From Otatea glauca (Eukaryota; Streptophyta; Magnoliopsida; Poales; Poaceae): a stretch of 64,000 nucleotides of DNA. Every line of letters begins with the position of its first letter. The first letter of the stretch is position 1. The DNA lies in NCBI GenBank assembly GCA_036346275.1, contig CM070713.1, positions 69,928,382 to 69,992,381 on the forward strand, read 5' to 3'. The translations under genes and the position numbers were made by a program. The notes under the pieces were generated by a model. It saw only the letters and a program-made list of their open reading frames with translations, had not been told where the DNA came from and made no database searches. This document shows positions 46,211 to 57,905 of the stretch, piece by piece.

Positions 46211-48870
46211 CTAAATCAGAAAGATAACTCGAATCAACATATCCAACAAGTCCTCTCTAGTCTTGCCAAACCGCAAATAAGCATTAGATGTGCCTCGCAA
46301 GTACCGAAAATCCACTTGACAAAGATTCCAGTGTTCTTTACCAGGATTAGCCATGTATCTACCGACTAAACTCATAGCATAAGACAAATCAGACGTGAGC
46401 AAACCATGGCATACATTAAAGAACCAACAAGACTAGAATAGGGCACTTTGGACATGTACTCAAAATCTGAATCGTGCTAGGACATTGAGACGATGACAAC
46501 TTGAAATGAGGAGCAATTGAGTACTTATCGGCTTAGAATCATGCATATTAAAACGATGAAGAACTTTTCAATGTAATCAGGCGACTAAGAAACAACAAAC
46601 CGTAACTTCGTCTCTACTAATCTCCATGCCAAGAATTTTCTTAGCAAAGACCAAGGTCCTTCATCTCAAATTCGCTACTTAATTGTGCCTTTAAAGTAGC
46701 AATTTCTTTCTTGCTCTTGGTAGCAATCAACATGTCATCAACATATAACAAGAGGTATATATGTGATCCATCAACAAATTTAATGTAGACACAGCTATCA
46801 TATAAAGATCTTTTAAAACCATTTGAGATCATAAATGAATCAAACCTCTTATACCACTGTCTTGGCATCGCTTGCACCATATAATGATTTCTTCAATTTG
46901 CATACCAATTCCTCCTTACTGTGCACAATGAAACCTTCAGTGGTCCATATAAATCTCCTCTTCTAACTCTCCATGTAGAAAAGCGGTCTTCACATCTAAT
47001 CGCTCAAGCTCAAGATCATGCATAGCAACAATACTAAAGAAAGTACGAATGGAACTATGCTTTACAACTGGAGAGAACACATCATTATAGTCAATACCGG
47101 TATTTGATCAAACCTTTAGCAACTAACCTTGCCTTGAATCTTGTAGGTTCGCCGAGATGAACCTTCCTTCCTTTTAAAAATCCACTTGCAACGGATGGCT
47201 TCTTTCCATTCGCAAGCGAACAATGTCTCATGTACCATTTTTCTCAAGTGATCGTGATCTCCTCTTGCATAGCAAAAGTCCACTTCTCATGGTCACCAAA
47301 TCAAAGCTTCAAAGATAAGTGGAGGGTTCAACACAATCAACCTCCTCAAAGACAACTCAAAGCATAACTAATATTGCATTCTTCAATTAATCTCTTCACT
47401 GTTTTCGTACTTTACGGCCCTATCAACCGCCGCGGTGGTGGAGGCTGCAAAATAGGAGAAGAATGCACAATAGCAGGTGAATCAGTATCAAGAACCTGTG
47501 TATCCTCGGCACCAACACTATCATCAGTCATATGGTCGCCCTCATCCAAGTTCTCCACCTGCAAGCTAACTTTCGTGGTACTTTATCATGAACATTAGAA
47601 TAGGGGTTAGCACAAGACATCTCGATTCATTGAAAACCACACTTCTACTCAACATGCTCTTCTTAGTTGCAGGGTTCCACAGCTTATAACCTTTTACCCC
47701 TGAACCATAACCCAGAAAGACACACTTTGCAGCTCTAGGCTCTAATTTTCCATTGTCCACGTGTGCATAAGCAGTGCAACCAAAAACTTTCAACTGTGAA
47801 TAATCTGAGGGAGTACCAGACCATACCTCCATGGGTGTTTTCTTGTCAATGGCAATGGAAGGTGACCTGTTGATCAAATAACAAGTCGTGGAGGCGACCT
47901 CACCGTAATTGTCCGCCCATCCCAAAGATTGGACAAAGATACAACGTGCTTTGGAGATGATGGTCCTGTTCATCCGCTCGCTACACCGTTCTGCTGGAGT
48001 GTGCGGAATGGTGTAGTGCCTGACAATACCCTCTTTTCTGCAGAAAAACTTGAATACATGTGAACAAAATTCCATACCATTATCAGTACACAAAACCTTT
48101 ACCTTCCTCTCTGTTTGCTTTTCTACCATAACCTTCTAGGCTTTAAAAGCATCAAAAGCATCATATTTATGTTTCAGAAAATAAGGAAACACCTTTCTGG
48201 AGTAATCATCAATGATAGTAAGCATATAACGACAACCACCAAGTGAGTGCTTCCGAGAAGGCCCCGACAAATCAGCATGTACATAATCTAATATGCCTTC
48301 GGTTGTATGGATAGCAGTATTGAATTTTACCCGCTTATGTTTACCAAAAATGCAGTGCTCACAGAACTCCATCCCATCATTATTGTATCCTTTCGAAGGC
48401 CTCTCTTGCTCACCGCCATGCCGAGTTCACTCATGTGTCCAAGGCGATATGCCAAAGCTTAGAATCATCTGACTTATCGATGTAACAAAGAGCAATGAAA
48501 TAACAGCAGCAGCATCAGTTATAGTATCACCTCTAAGAACATATAAATTTGTCGATTTCAAAATTCCTTTCATGATAATGAGAGAACCTTTTGATACCTT
48601 CAAAACTCCACCGAGACGGTGTACTTATACCCTTTAACATCAAGGGTACTCAATGAGATGAGATTTCGGACATGGTTGGGACGTGTCTCACATCCGCCGA
48701 TGTGCGTGTCATACCATCGCATCCCGATCTTAACGGATCCAATGCGGTGACCTCACATGCGGTGTTATCTCCCATCCGCACTAATCCTCCATTCTCGCAT
48801 GTGCTCATAATAACTAAACCGGTCTTTGTTAATACAAACATGATATGAGCAAGGTAATCTAATATCCATT
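46211..48870 (-). pseudogene. Copia C protease, integrase, reverse transcriptase and RNase H remnants
   Basis: In minus-strand order: a protease-linked block ending DVRHVPTMSEISS (48650-48841); the zinc region CEHCIFGKHKRVKF and HADLSGPSR (48136-48372); the integrase core with CTDNGMEF, NRTIISKARC and VFGCTAYAHVDNGK (47566-48129); the RT block WYKRFDSFMISNGFKRS with YVDDMLIA (46641-46880); and an RNase H-linked block SYAMSLVGRYMANPG (46211-46402). Large parts between 46880 and 47566 are damaged. Confidence 0.82.
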
Positions 48871-49790
48871 CAAAGATTCATTGAGACACAACCAAAGAAA
48901 AGCAATAAGAACATCACCCCGATCAAGATTATCACTGGAAGCAACAGAGGCCTTACCATCATCCTCGAATTTATTCTTAGAAAGATATTTACTGTTCCTC
49001 TTTTCTTTATTCGCAATTTCAAAGAATCCACAATCACATGATTGGTTTTCTTACAAGACTGCAGAACTTCTCTTTGTTCCCGGACTTTGAACGCCCTCCG
49101 CTCGCTCGCTTTTACCTCTGCTTCCAAACTTTGTGTTTCTCTGCTCCTCCTCGCCTCGGATCGTTAACGCCGCCATTGGAGGTGGATTCGTCCGAGCGAA
49201 CCATCTGTTTCATTTTCTCTTTCTGTGCAAGAGCCTCACATACTTCATGCAACGTTAGTTCATCACGACTATATAAAATTGTATCTCGGAAATTTGCATA
49301 AGAACCAGGGAGAGAGCATAAAAGAAGAAGACCTAAATCTTCATCATCATAGGATACCTCCATTGACAAGAGATCTGCAACTATCTCCTTAAAGGACGCT
49401 ATGTGGTCCAACACCGAACCACCTTCTTGCAGTTTGTGCGTGAACAATTTCATCTTCATGTGCATCTTGCTGGTTAGATCTTTTGACATGCAGATCGACT
49501 CCAGCTTCAGCCACAACGCAGCGGCGGTTTTCTCCATCAGCACCTCCTGCAAAATATTGTTGGACAGATGAAGATGAATATGTGACAACGCCTTACGATC
49601 CTTGCGCTTCTCATCATCAGTCCACGTCTTCGAGTCCTTGTTCCTGAAACCGTCTAGAGCATCATCTAGATCGGTATGTGACAGCACTGCCCGCATCTTC
49701 ACTTGCCACAATGAAAATCTTGTGTCCCGATCTAACAACGGTAGATCATACTTCAACGGCCATGTCAACTCCCGAACTGATAACCAAAGC
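48870..49790 (-). pseudogene. Copia C gag
   Basis: The minus-strand frame carries KYDLPLLDRDTRFSLWQVKM, LSNNILQEVLMEKTAAALW and a helix-rich gag core with LCSLPGSYANFRDTI. The frame then shifts and a zinc-knuckle remnant (CKKTNHVIVD) appears near 49040. The frame loss near 49130 and later stops inactivate it. Confidence 0.82.
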
Positions 49791-49801
49791 TCGATACCAC
49801 T

Positions 49802-50122
49802 TGTTAGAAATTGACAAGCAAACAAGAACGAAGAAGATCAAACCAACACAGATCGACACGAGATTTTAACGTGGAAAAACCCTTCAATGCGAAGGAAAAA
49901 CCACGGGCACCAAACGGACAAAACTTCACTATTTTGGAGAGAGTTTACAAAACACCGTATGATTCCTGGCGGCTTACAGATGAAATTTAAGGTGAACCCT
50001 AATCCAGATTTGCGGGGCTCCGCCCGCACCCCCCAGCGCCCCCGGCGAGTAACAGCCGCTTGGCCTCGCTTCGCTCCGCCAACTTGGCTAGTCTTGATTA
50101 GAATTTGGATCACAACATAACA
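49802..50122 (-). repeat. 5' LTR of copia element C
   Basis: This 321-bp repeat begins TGTTAG and ends ATAACA. It is adjacent to the primer-binding site on its left and to the duplication agtct on its right. Confidence 0.92.
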
Positions 50123-50127
50123 AGTCT

Positions 50128-52622
50128 GATGTTGAGCAGGCTTTTGTGTAATTCCAAAAACATGTTGAGAGGTCTCTCAACAAGAAAATCATATCTCTTC
50201 AGAGTGACTGGGGTGGCGAATACCAGCGACTTAATTCATTCCTTAAGTAGCTGGGAGTCACTCATCGTGTATCATGTCCTCACACGCACCAACAGAATGG
50301 TGCTGTCGAGCGAAAACATCGTCACATTGTTGAGACTGGTCTAGCTTTAGCCCATTCTTCTGTTCAGTTACGCTTTTGGGATGAGGCCTTTTTGACTGCG
50401 TGCTATCTCATTAATCGACTTCCTTCACGCACTATCCAAGACTCTACACCTCTTGAACGTCTCTTTCATGTTGAACCTGATTACAAAACCCTGCGTGCTT
50501 TCGGATGTGCATGTTGGCCCAACTTACGCCCATACAATGATCGAAAACTTCAGTTTCGATCTAAACAATGTGTGTTTCTTGGATACAGCTCTATGCACAA
50601 AGTTTTCAAGTGCCTTCATATATCAACCGGCCGCATATACATCTCTCGAGATGTTGTGTTTGATGAGCATGTTTTTCCCTTTGCTTCCTCACAGCCAGGT
50701 GTCCCTCAAATTACAGAAGCAACCCTTCTCCCTTGGCTTCTCTCATCACGTCCTATTGCTGAGAATAGCCAGCCTGAAGTGTTGACTAACTTGCCTATTG
50801 GACAAAATAACTCTGCTCTTGATCATGATGTTGTTATGCAGGTTGCAGATGACAATCCAGGTAATAGTACTGAGCACCAGATACCAAATGATACGCCTGA
50901 ATATCAAGCTACTGAGCTGGAATCCTGGACACGGAAAGTGAACAATTGCAGCTAGCTCCAGTTTCGGCTTCTCGACCTGTGACAAGACTTCAGAATAACA
51001 TTCACAAGCCACGGGAGTTGCATGACGGCACCATTCATTATGATCCTCGAAATCGAACATTTGCTCCTCTTATGATGAAGTCACAGGAGCTAGTATCTCA
51101 TATTGATGCTCTTCAGCAACCTCAATGGAAGCAAGCCATGAATGAAGAATATGATGCCCTCATAAGACACCACACATGACAGTTGGTACCACCTGTTCCA
51201 GGACGTAATGTGTTGGATTGTAAATGGGTTTTCAAAATCAAATAGCATGCGATGGTTCCATCGAGCATTACAAAGCCCGCTTGGTCGCTAAAGGTTTTCG
51301 ACAACAGCATGGGATTGACTATGACGATACCTTCAACCCAGTTGTCAAGCCGGCTACAGTCTGTCTCGTCATTTCTATTCTCGTATCTCGTGGTTGGAGC
51401 CTTCGGCAAGCGGATGTCAAAAATGCATTTCTGCATGGTGATCTCAATGAAGAAGTCTATGTCAGCCAGCCACCTGGGTTTGTGGATATAACCAAACCTC
51501 ATTATGTCTGCAAACTTAACAAAGCACTTTACGGACTGAAGCAAACTCCACGCGCGTGGTATCACAAACTTAGCACCAAATTGCAAGACCTTGGTTTCTC
51601 TCCATCGCGGGCTGATACATCACTTTTTATTCTTCGCGAACACAAGCTGACAATGTACATCCTCATCTATGTCGATGACTTGATATTGCCATTCATCTGA
51701 TAAAGCGGTTGAGGCACTTCTCTGTCAATTACATCGTGCTTTCGCTATCAAGGATCTGGGCACCCTTCATTTCTTCCATGGCATTGAAGTGAAGCCCGAT
51801 CCAGGGGGGATCATTCTCTCACAACAAAGGTATATCAAGGATCTCTTACGTCGCACAAACATGGAGAAGTGCAAGCCGGTTACCACTCCAATGTCAAGCT
51901 CAGAGAAGTTGTCCAGAATGATGTGGAGTCCCTTGTCACAAACTGAAACTACCAGATATCGGAGTGTAGTAGGAGCTCTGCAATATCCTACTATTACTCG
52001 GCCAGACATTGCCTATTCAGTCAATAAAGTGTGCTAGTATTTGCAAACACCGACCGACATACATTGGGGAGCGGTCAAAAGAATTCTTCGTTACCTTCAG
52101 CACAGTCAAACCAATGGCCTGAAGATACACTGCAACAACTCAATGTTGGTGGGTGGTTTTTCTGATGCCGACTGGGCTGGGTGCACTGATGATAGGCGAT
52201 CAACCGGCGATTTTGCATTTTTCCTAGGCTCCAACCTTGTGTCATGGGGTGCAAGGAAACAAACTACCGTCTCTCGATCCAGTACTGAGTCTGAATACAA
52301 GGCTCTTGTAAATGCTATGGCTGAAATTGTTTGGATACAGTCAGTTTTGGGACAACTTGGCATAGCACAGGCTCGGGCACCAATTCTATGGTGTGACAAC
52401 CTAGGTGCCACATACTTGTCTGCTAATCCAGTTTTTCATGCAAGGACAAAGCACATTGAAGTAGACTTTCATTTCATTCGAGAGCGAGTAGCACGGAAGG
52501 CGCTAGACATCAGATTCATCAGCACACATGTCCAGCTAGCTGACATCTTCACTAAAGCGCTACCTGCTGATATGTTTAGGAAAATTCGACACAACCTCAA
52601 CTTGATTCCTGGCAAGTTGTGA
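50128..52622 (+). pseudogene. Copia B: rest of integrase, reverse transcriptase and RNase H
   Basis: After the element C insertion the integrase resumes with CPHTHQQNGAVERKHRH (about 50270-50330), carrying the Glu of the DDE triad. It continues through ACYLINRLPSR, FLGYSS and the end of integrase (to 50950). RT has RLVAKGFRQQHGIDYDDTFNPVVK, then QADVKNAFLHGDL and the YVDD catalytic box at about 51668. RNase H has DADWAGCTDDRRSTG and SRSSTESEYKAL, and ends at IPGKL (52622), ten bases before the polypurine tract. Stops near 50149, 50225, 51175 and 51700 interrupt it. Confidence 0.88.
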
Positions 52623-52633
52623 TTGAGGGGGGA

Positions 52634-52851
52634 TATCAAAGTAGTTAGCTAGTAGATATGTTAAACATTCAGAGGATAGAGTAGTTGGAGAATTCTATCT
52701 CCAGTCTGTTGTAACAGAATGCCATCTTGTTAGTAGAATCTAAACTGTAGCAAAACTGAAAAGGTTCGATGTGTATATATATATATGTTCTCTAGCAATA
52801 CAGATTAAAGTGCGAGACTCAAAGAACCAATCTCTCTGTTTTCTTTTCACA
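52634..52851 (+). repeat. 3' LTR of copia element B
   Basis: This 218-bp repeat is preceded by a G-rich polypurine tract at 52623-52633 and followed by the target duplication accga. Confidence 0.93.
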
Positions 52852-52967
52852 ACCGAAACTAACTAGTAATCGGACACAACTAACCGGCTAGAAAACATGT
52901 AGCAGTCGGACTTGCCATATACATGCCTACGAAACTGAGACGAACTCAACTTAGCAACAAGAGTATA

Positions 52968-53176
52968 CTCCCTCCAATATTTGTCCAAAACGCATACCAA
53001 AGACACATAATTAAATAATATTTAACAAAATTTGACCATATGTGTCCGTATTAAATAGAGTAACACTATATTTATTCAATATAGGTAGGCAAATATGGTC
53101 CAATTCCATTAAATATTACTTAAAATTTGTGATTCCTTGATATATGCATCCAACAAATATTGTGAAACGGAGGGAA
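52968..53176. mobile_element. Stowaway-like (Tc1/mariner) MITE
   Basis: It starts CTCCCTCCAATATTTGT and ends ACAAATATTGTGAAACGGAGGGAA, inverted copies with a small interruption. A TA lies on both sides (52966-52967 and 53177-53178). Its length of 209 bp and AT-rich body fit the family. It ends the right LTR of copia element A. Confidence 0.8.
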
Positions 53177-53182
53177 TATCAT

Positions 53183-53935
53183 TAGGGCCTTTGCTCGGCT
53201 CGACTCGATTCGGTCAAACTTGTTAACAAACATGGCTCGGTTCGGCTCGACTCATTAAGCAAACGAGTAGAAATGTCTGCTTAGCTTGAAAACACAACCT
53301 GTCTCGTTAGGCCCGTTAAAATCTAAGCATTTAAATTGCGTGTACGTTAATATGTACAAATGAATAGTATGAAAAGGAACTCATAATTTGTATCCAAACA
53401 AGAATAATAAATAGTAAAGCATCGTTGAAATTGGTAGCAGCATGCATTTGTACCACAGGTCCGCAACTTGTTCACAGATCAAAAGACCATAACCATCGTA
53501 CCAGCAAGATTCAATCGTCCACAACCACAGCCATTCAACCACAGTCCACAATATCACTTAAATGGTTCATGTTGGACAGTCCCTTTTATGTACAAACACA
53601 TGCAACCAACTGAAAGTTGCTAACATCTATTCCACCAATTAGAAAATAGATTAATAGTTCATGAAGAGCTGGTAAAGACATGAAACAAAAGGTCTTGAGT
53701 CTTCTTTCAATGCAACCATTGCCACCAAACAAAAGGTCTTATTGTCAACTTAACGAGCCTTTGCCGTTGTGTGCTGGGTATTAATATTACCAAGCTTAAC
53801 GGGCCTAACAAGCAACTCATGAGCCGGCTTGGGCTCAACTTATTAAGCAAATGAGTGGAAATGTCTGCTCGGCTTGGCTCGTTAGTCATAAATGAGCCGA
53901 GCCGGTTCGCGAGCTTGATCTTTTTTCCGCCCCTA
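53183..53935. mobile_element. Nonautonomous hAT element, 753 bp
   Basis: The ends are TAGGGCCTTTGCTCGGCTCG and, in reverse, TAGGGGCGGAAAAAAGATC, with subterminal GGCTCG repeats. An exact 8-bp duplication aatatcat is at 53175-53182 and 53936-53943. No transposase is encoded. The left duplication overlaps the end of the Stowaway MITE, so this element arrived later. Confidence 0.88.
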
Positions 53936-54040
53936 AATATCATGGTACAATGATCACATGAAAGTCCAATATCAAACTTGGCAGTATGTGGTGCATACAA
54001 AAGAAACAAGCGGTAATATGTATTTGCTGATACCTTCTTC

Positions 54041-54062
54041 TCTCTCTCTCTCTCCCCCACCC
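54041..54062. repeat. (TC)n simple repeat
   Basis: About eight TC units followed by a short C-rich run. Confidence 0.85.
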
Positions 54063-54099
54063 CCAAACGGTATTACATATGTTCATAAGATATTATTAT

Positions 54100-54315
54100 T
54101 GAGTTGCATGCATCAACCAGTTCATCCAAAAAAATTAAGCTGATAAGGAAAGGTGAGCAATTCACTTATATTTCAATACTCCCCTCACGTATAGGCTCCT
54201 AACCGAGTCTTGAACTCGAGACCTCTTGACTTTGATACTATATCGAGTTACATACACCAATCAGTTCATCCAAAAGCTTAAGTTGATTAGGAAAGATAGG
54301 TAATTCACTTATACT
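54100..54315. repeat. Fragment related in inverse to the leader of copia B
   Basis: The reverse complement of this stretch matches the piece after the 5' LTR of element B (about 43415-43620), including the gaggtcttgagttcaagac-type phrase and gaagtataagtgaatta. The phrase tcagttcatccaaaagcttaa occurs twice here in diverged form (about 54118 and 54262). Confidence 0.6.
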
Positions 54316-54667
54316 TCAACAATTATAGGTATCTATATCTTAAATAGTACAATATGAAGTAATTTTTCCTATTTGTTTTAGTAAAATAGCAATATCCAAA
54401 CCGTTAAAAGGTGTAGGTACACCCATGCTTAGAAAATCCACGCTCTTGGAAGCCGAACTAGTGGTTATGCAAACCAAAACTAGTTGGTTGTTGGAACGGG
54501 AATTAAGAGAGAAACTTTAGTCGTTGGAATGCTGCACTCTCTTCAGTAATTGCAACGACACAGGTACAGCCTTTTCCCGGTTTTGAACGAAAAGATACTG
54601 AATGGGTCAAGACGCGCGCGCGACATGCAAGCCATTCTCTTACGTCGAAGCATGGTCAGTTAGTTCA

Positions 54668-54935
54668 TGTACAATAAGGCTATGTCAACTAGCTTTTAAT
54701 CTGTACACATCAGCTTTGGTCTATGTGGAGAAGTGAGAAAAGAGGAAAGAGAAGAGAGCTGGCTCTTGTTTAGTAGCCAGCTTTGCACGGGAGCATAGGT
54801 AGATCATTTATGTACAAGAGAGAAAAGATAGTTATTGCACAACATCTAAAGACAATATTTAGAGACAGTTATTATACAAACTGACTTTTAGTTTACTATT
54901 AGCCAGTAGTTGGCTTTGCTATTGTACTTGCCCTT
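54668..54935. mobile_element. Probable MITE, about 268 bp
   Basis: The left end reads gtacaataaggctat and the right end, reversed, gtacaatagcaaagcc. Subterminal ctagctttta/actagccag phrases are also roughly inverted. No clean target duplication was seen, so the family is open. Confidence 0.45.
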
Positions 54936-55660
54936 ACAGGTTCAGAGTTCAATTAAGCTGCATTAACTTCTTAGGTTCGATTCATCCACCGAAATTACGA
55001 ACAGTAATGAATATCTGGCCGGGCCGCATAGACAGAGTCGATCGGCCGCTAATAACTCGAAATTAAGTCCAGTGATAGCGTGTATGCATCTGCATCTTTG
55101 GATTGATCCTATCCGCGCGAGTCTACATCGGTTGGAGCTCCATCACCACCAGCCGGGTCGCGCTCGCGCATACATTCTAGCGTCACTGTGCCAGTGGCAG
55201 TGTGGCACTACTCGTGTCAGCGTCCACCCAGGTTTGCTGACAGGTGCCCGATTGAATTCGAGCATACATGCATGCCGGTCGATCAGCGGCGTTCGAAGCG
55301 TCCAAATTGGTTCGACGATTTTTTTTTTGTTGCGTGCGGACGTTAAGCTTTCGAATTTGATTCGTCCTGGGGTCCGGCGGCCGGCCGGCCATGGGTATGT
55401 ACAGTGTATGGATATGGACATATCGTGGTGTGAGACGTTTCTTTGACATGGATGGCTGATCTACACGGACCATAGTATCAGTACCGTACTGGTATCGAGC
55501 CGTATGTACTATTCTAATCTCTAAATCGATACAAATTAGTTATATATATTATACCGTCTTGATTCGGTCATACCGGTGATATCGGCTTCTTATATATTAT
55601 ATTTGATAATACTACTATATATTTGAAGTAATATTATAAGTGAAATTTAGTGTATATATA
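54936..55660. other. Intergenic, nothing recognised
   Basis: The short frame at 55072-55446 is GC-rich but has no domain and no exon partners. From 55500 onwards the DNA is AT-rich with an imperfect taccggt-type repeat. Confidence 0.45.
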
Positions 55661-55669
55661 ATTTACTAT

Positions 55670-56640
55670 TACAGAAAAGGTCATCATAGACGGTTCAAAA
55701 ACGTCATTATAGACAGTTTTCTGAATCGTCTATAAGCATATGTCAATAATAATACGGCGCACCTGAACCGTCTGTGAAACAGATATCATAGATTGTTCTT
55801 AATAAAGACCACATGTGATAATACGCCATCACAGACAGTTTTTATGAAAAACCGCCTGTAATCCACATATTTTTCTTTCTCTTTTAAAAGAACTTCTATT
55901 ATTAGTATTTGCTATTAGAAATTTTCTTCTCCTTAGATATTTCTGCAACGACTAAACATCCGAGATGCTTCGAGACATAGCTTGTCTAATCAGGATCGAC
56001 TTAAAGTATGAACCTTTGTAGCACTTTCATCTTTTTTCTTATTCTAATATTGATGGATTCCAAGTCAAAATCCAATTCCATCCATAGTTCGTCTTGAAAG
56101 TTGTTATACTCTGATTTATCTTCCCCTTCATCCTCTTCCTCGGATGAAAATACCATAGGCAGCTTATTTTCACTCTGATCTTATGCAGGAACATGATCAT
56201 TTTCATGGTTCTCTATTTGATGAAATACAGAACCATGAAAATGATCATGTTCCTCTACAAGACCAGAGTGAAAATAGATTGCCTATTGTATTCTCATTTG
56301 GAGATGAAGATGAAGTGGAAGATAAATTAGAGTATGACAATTTTAAAGATGAATTGTAGATAAAATTGTATTTTGCCTTGGAATCTATCCATATTAGATT
56401 AAGAAAAGAGATAAAAGTGCTACAAAGGTTTATACTTTAAGATGATCCTAATCAGACAAGCTGTGCCTCAAAGCATTTCGAATGTTTAGATATTCAATTA
56501 CAAAATCTATAACTGGTTGTGTTTTGTAAATGTCGTTGCAGAAATATCTAAGGAGAAGAAAATTTTCAACAACAATTACTAATCATAGAAGTTCTTTCAA
56601 GAGAGGAAGAAAAAAATATAGATCACAGAGTTTTCAATTC
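55670..56640. mobile_element. CACTA-like remnant with long inverted repeat
   Basis: The left part (55670-55860) carries repeated tagacggtt/cagacagtt phrases in both orientations, as seen in subterminal regions of CACTA elements. The rest is an inverted duplication (55861-56212 and 56229-56626) of a short coding-like piece. One arm reads an acidic protein segment (DEDEVEDKLEYDNFKDEL) in the plus strand and the other a related segment in the minus strand. The superfamily call is tentative because the terminal CACTA bases are not intact. Confidence 0.45.
55861..56626. repeat. Long inverted repeat, arms about 350-400 bp, 16-nt loop
   Basis: The innermost 26 bp of each arm (56187-56212 and 56229-56254) are perfect complements. 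The arms remain alignable out to ttctttctctttt at 55871 and its partner near 56615, with indels. A transcript across it would fold into a long hairpin. Confidence 0.85.
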
Positions 56641-57905
56641 ATAACAACTTTCAAACAACCAAGACACTATTCAGTAATTGGATTCAAGAAAAGCAAATAT
56701 TAAAGATAATTTAGCACACCAATGAAATGTTTATGACTTATGAAGTTTACCCTAGTCGTATGCATATCCATAAACAAAGAAAATTTTCAGGTGACAATAC
56801 ATTGAGAAGATATGATAGCACAAAGATCAACAAGCATATATTGAAAAATAACATTATTTAATAGATCAAAATAAGTAGACCTTATGGTTCAGGAAGGAGG
56901 CAGAGGGCATTTGAGAGACTAGATTTTGAAAATATATTCATGTGCTCATATCATTTTCAATGTCTATCATCATATGTGTTATAGCTTCCGTAAAATAGGC
57001 TTTTCGGTTCTCTCTGAAGTCCACAACTCCGACATAGGGTCCATTTGTTTAACACCAATAATTGATTGACTTCCAGTCATATATTTGTGAAAAGGGTATA
57101 TTGGTATATTATCAGTAGCCATATCGAATTAAATACTAGAAGTATCTATATTACCTCTATAAGTTCAGCTTTGGCTAGGGTTTTAAAAACCATTTTTGAA
57201 AAATCGGATCGAAATTCGAAAATCGCAAAAACTGCTCGAAAAACCGTCAAAAACCGAAGGGTTAAGAAATAAAAAAAAATCAAAAACCGTTCGGTTTTTC
57301 ACAAAAAAAAAACAACTCGGTTTTCATCGATTTTTGACACAGGCCGTGTGAGACGCGGGACAGCTTGGCCGCCCGGGTTGTCGCGGGCTTTATAGGATGG
57401 GCCCTACTGTTTAAGAGTATGTATAATAGTAGAGATGACTATAATCTATATATTTATTCATATCATTTAAAAATAAAACTAAAAACAACTTATACAATAT
57501 GTGACATCTTATAGTTGTCTCCGGATAATTCCACGATCTTTTAACTATATTACGAAAAAAAAGTGTTTTTTTATAGATAATAACTCACAAAATGATGTTT
57601 TGTATTGTCATATGATCGTTTCTATACGAAGAAATAGCTACACTCTCTTTTTTCTTCGTAATAGCAAAAATCTTAGTAAAATTATAGATGACCAACGTCA
57701 CAGTATTGCGTAATGGTCGGAAACATTGACTAATCATTTTTGCATTCCAATATCGGAAGACAATGGAGTGGACCGAAGGTGATTCGGGGCCTTTGTCCTG
57801 TAACGAGGCCAGTATAAAGCTGTCCCTTTGTTACATCGTACTATCATATATAGAGTTTTGAGGAACGAGAGGACTCCACAATGACAGAAAGAACGCGGAA
57901 ATGAG
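56641..57905. other. AT-rich sequence; possible hAT-derived fragment at 57165-57420
   Basis: No supported gene was seen. The part at 57180-57420 has repeated aaaaccg/cggttttt phrases followed by a GC-rich ggccg/cgggcttt stretch. This resembles the interior and ends of the hAT element at 27912. Homology is suggested, not proven. Confidence 0.4.

Larger units (their letters stand above)
45391..50122 (-). mobile_element. Copia element C: innermost, full-length but decayed
   Basis: The LTRs 45391-45695 and 49802-50122 begin TGTTAGAAATTG and end CATAACA. The 5-bp duplication agtct (45386-45390 and 50123-50127) lies in the integrase gene of element B. On the minus strand a TGGTATCGAGC primer site sits next to the right LTR, and a CAAGGTGGAG polypurine-type tract sits next to the left LTR. 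Gag, protease, integrase, RT and RNase H fragments follow in copia order. It must be the youngest of the three because it splits B, which splits A. Confidence 0.92.
43196..52851 (+). mobile_element. Copia element B: full-length gag-pol, nested in A and split by C
   Basis: The LTRs 43196-43409 and 52634-52851 begin TGTCAAAG/TATCAAAG and end TTTTCACA. The 5-bp target duplication is accga (43191-43195 and 52852-52856), inside the LTR of element A. A TGGTATCAGAGCC primer site follows the 5' LTR, and a ttgaggggggata polypurine tract precedes the 3' LTR. The gag, protease, integrase, RT and RNase H order is copia-type. Without element C it is about 4.9 kb, a normal copia size. Stops and frameshifts inactivate it. 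Confidence 0.93.
41500..52966 (-). mobile_element. Copia element A: gag-only LTR retrotransposon, outermost of the nest
   Basis: The left (3') LTR lies at about 41500-41773. The right (5') LTR starts at 43042 and is cut at 43195 by element B, resuming at 52852-52965, where it is truncated. The polypurine tract (aaaggggtgaa on the minus strand) is at 41774-41784. The initiator-Met tRNA primer site (TTGGTATCAGAGCC) is at 43028-43041. Only gag is present, with no protease, integrase or RT, so this is a nonautonomous derivative. The outer target duplication could not be seen because the right end is damaged by a Stowaway MITE at 52968. Confidence 0.8.

Noticed and set aside
54100..54315. A further complete LTR retrotransposon near 54.2 kb
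   Set aside because: The tRNA-like phrase gave the impression of a primer site, but no LTR pair, genes or target duplication are nearby.
55072..55446. 124-codon GC-rich frame as a host gene
   Set aside because: Both strands are open over the same stretch, no motif is recognised and no exon structure or promoter is seen.
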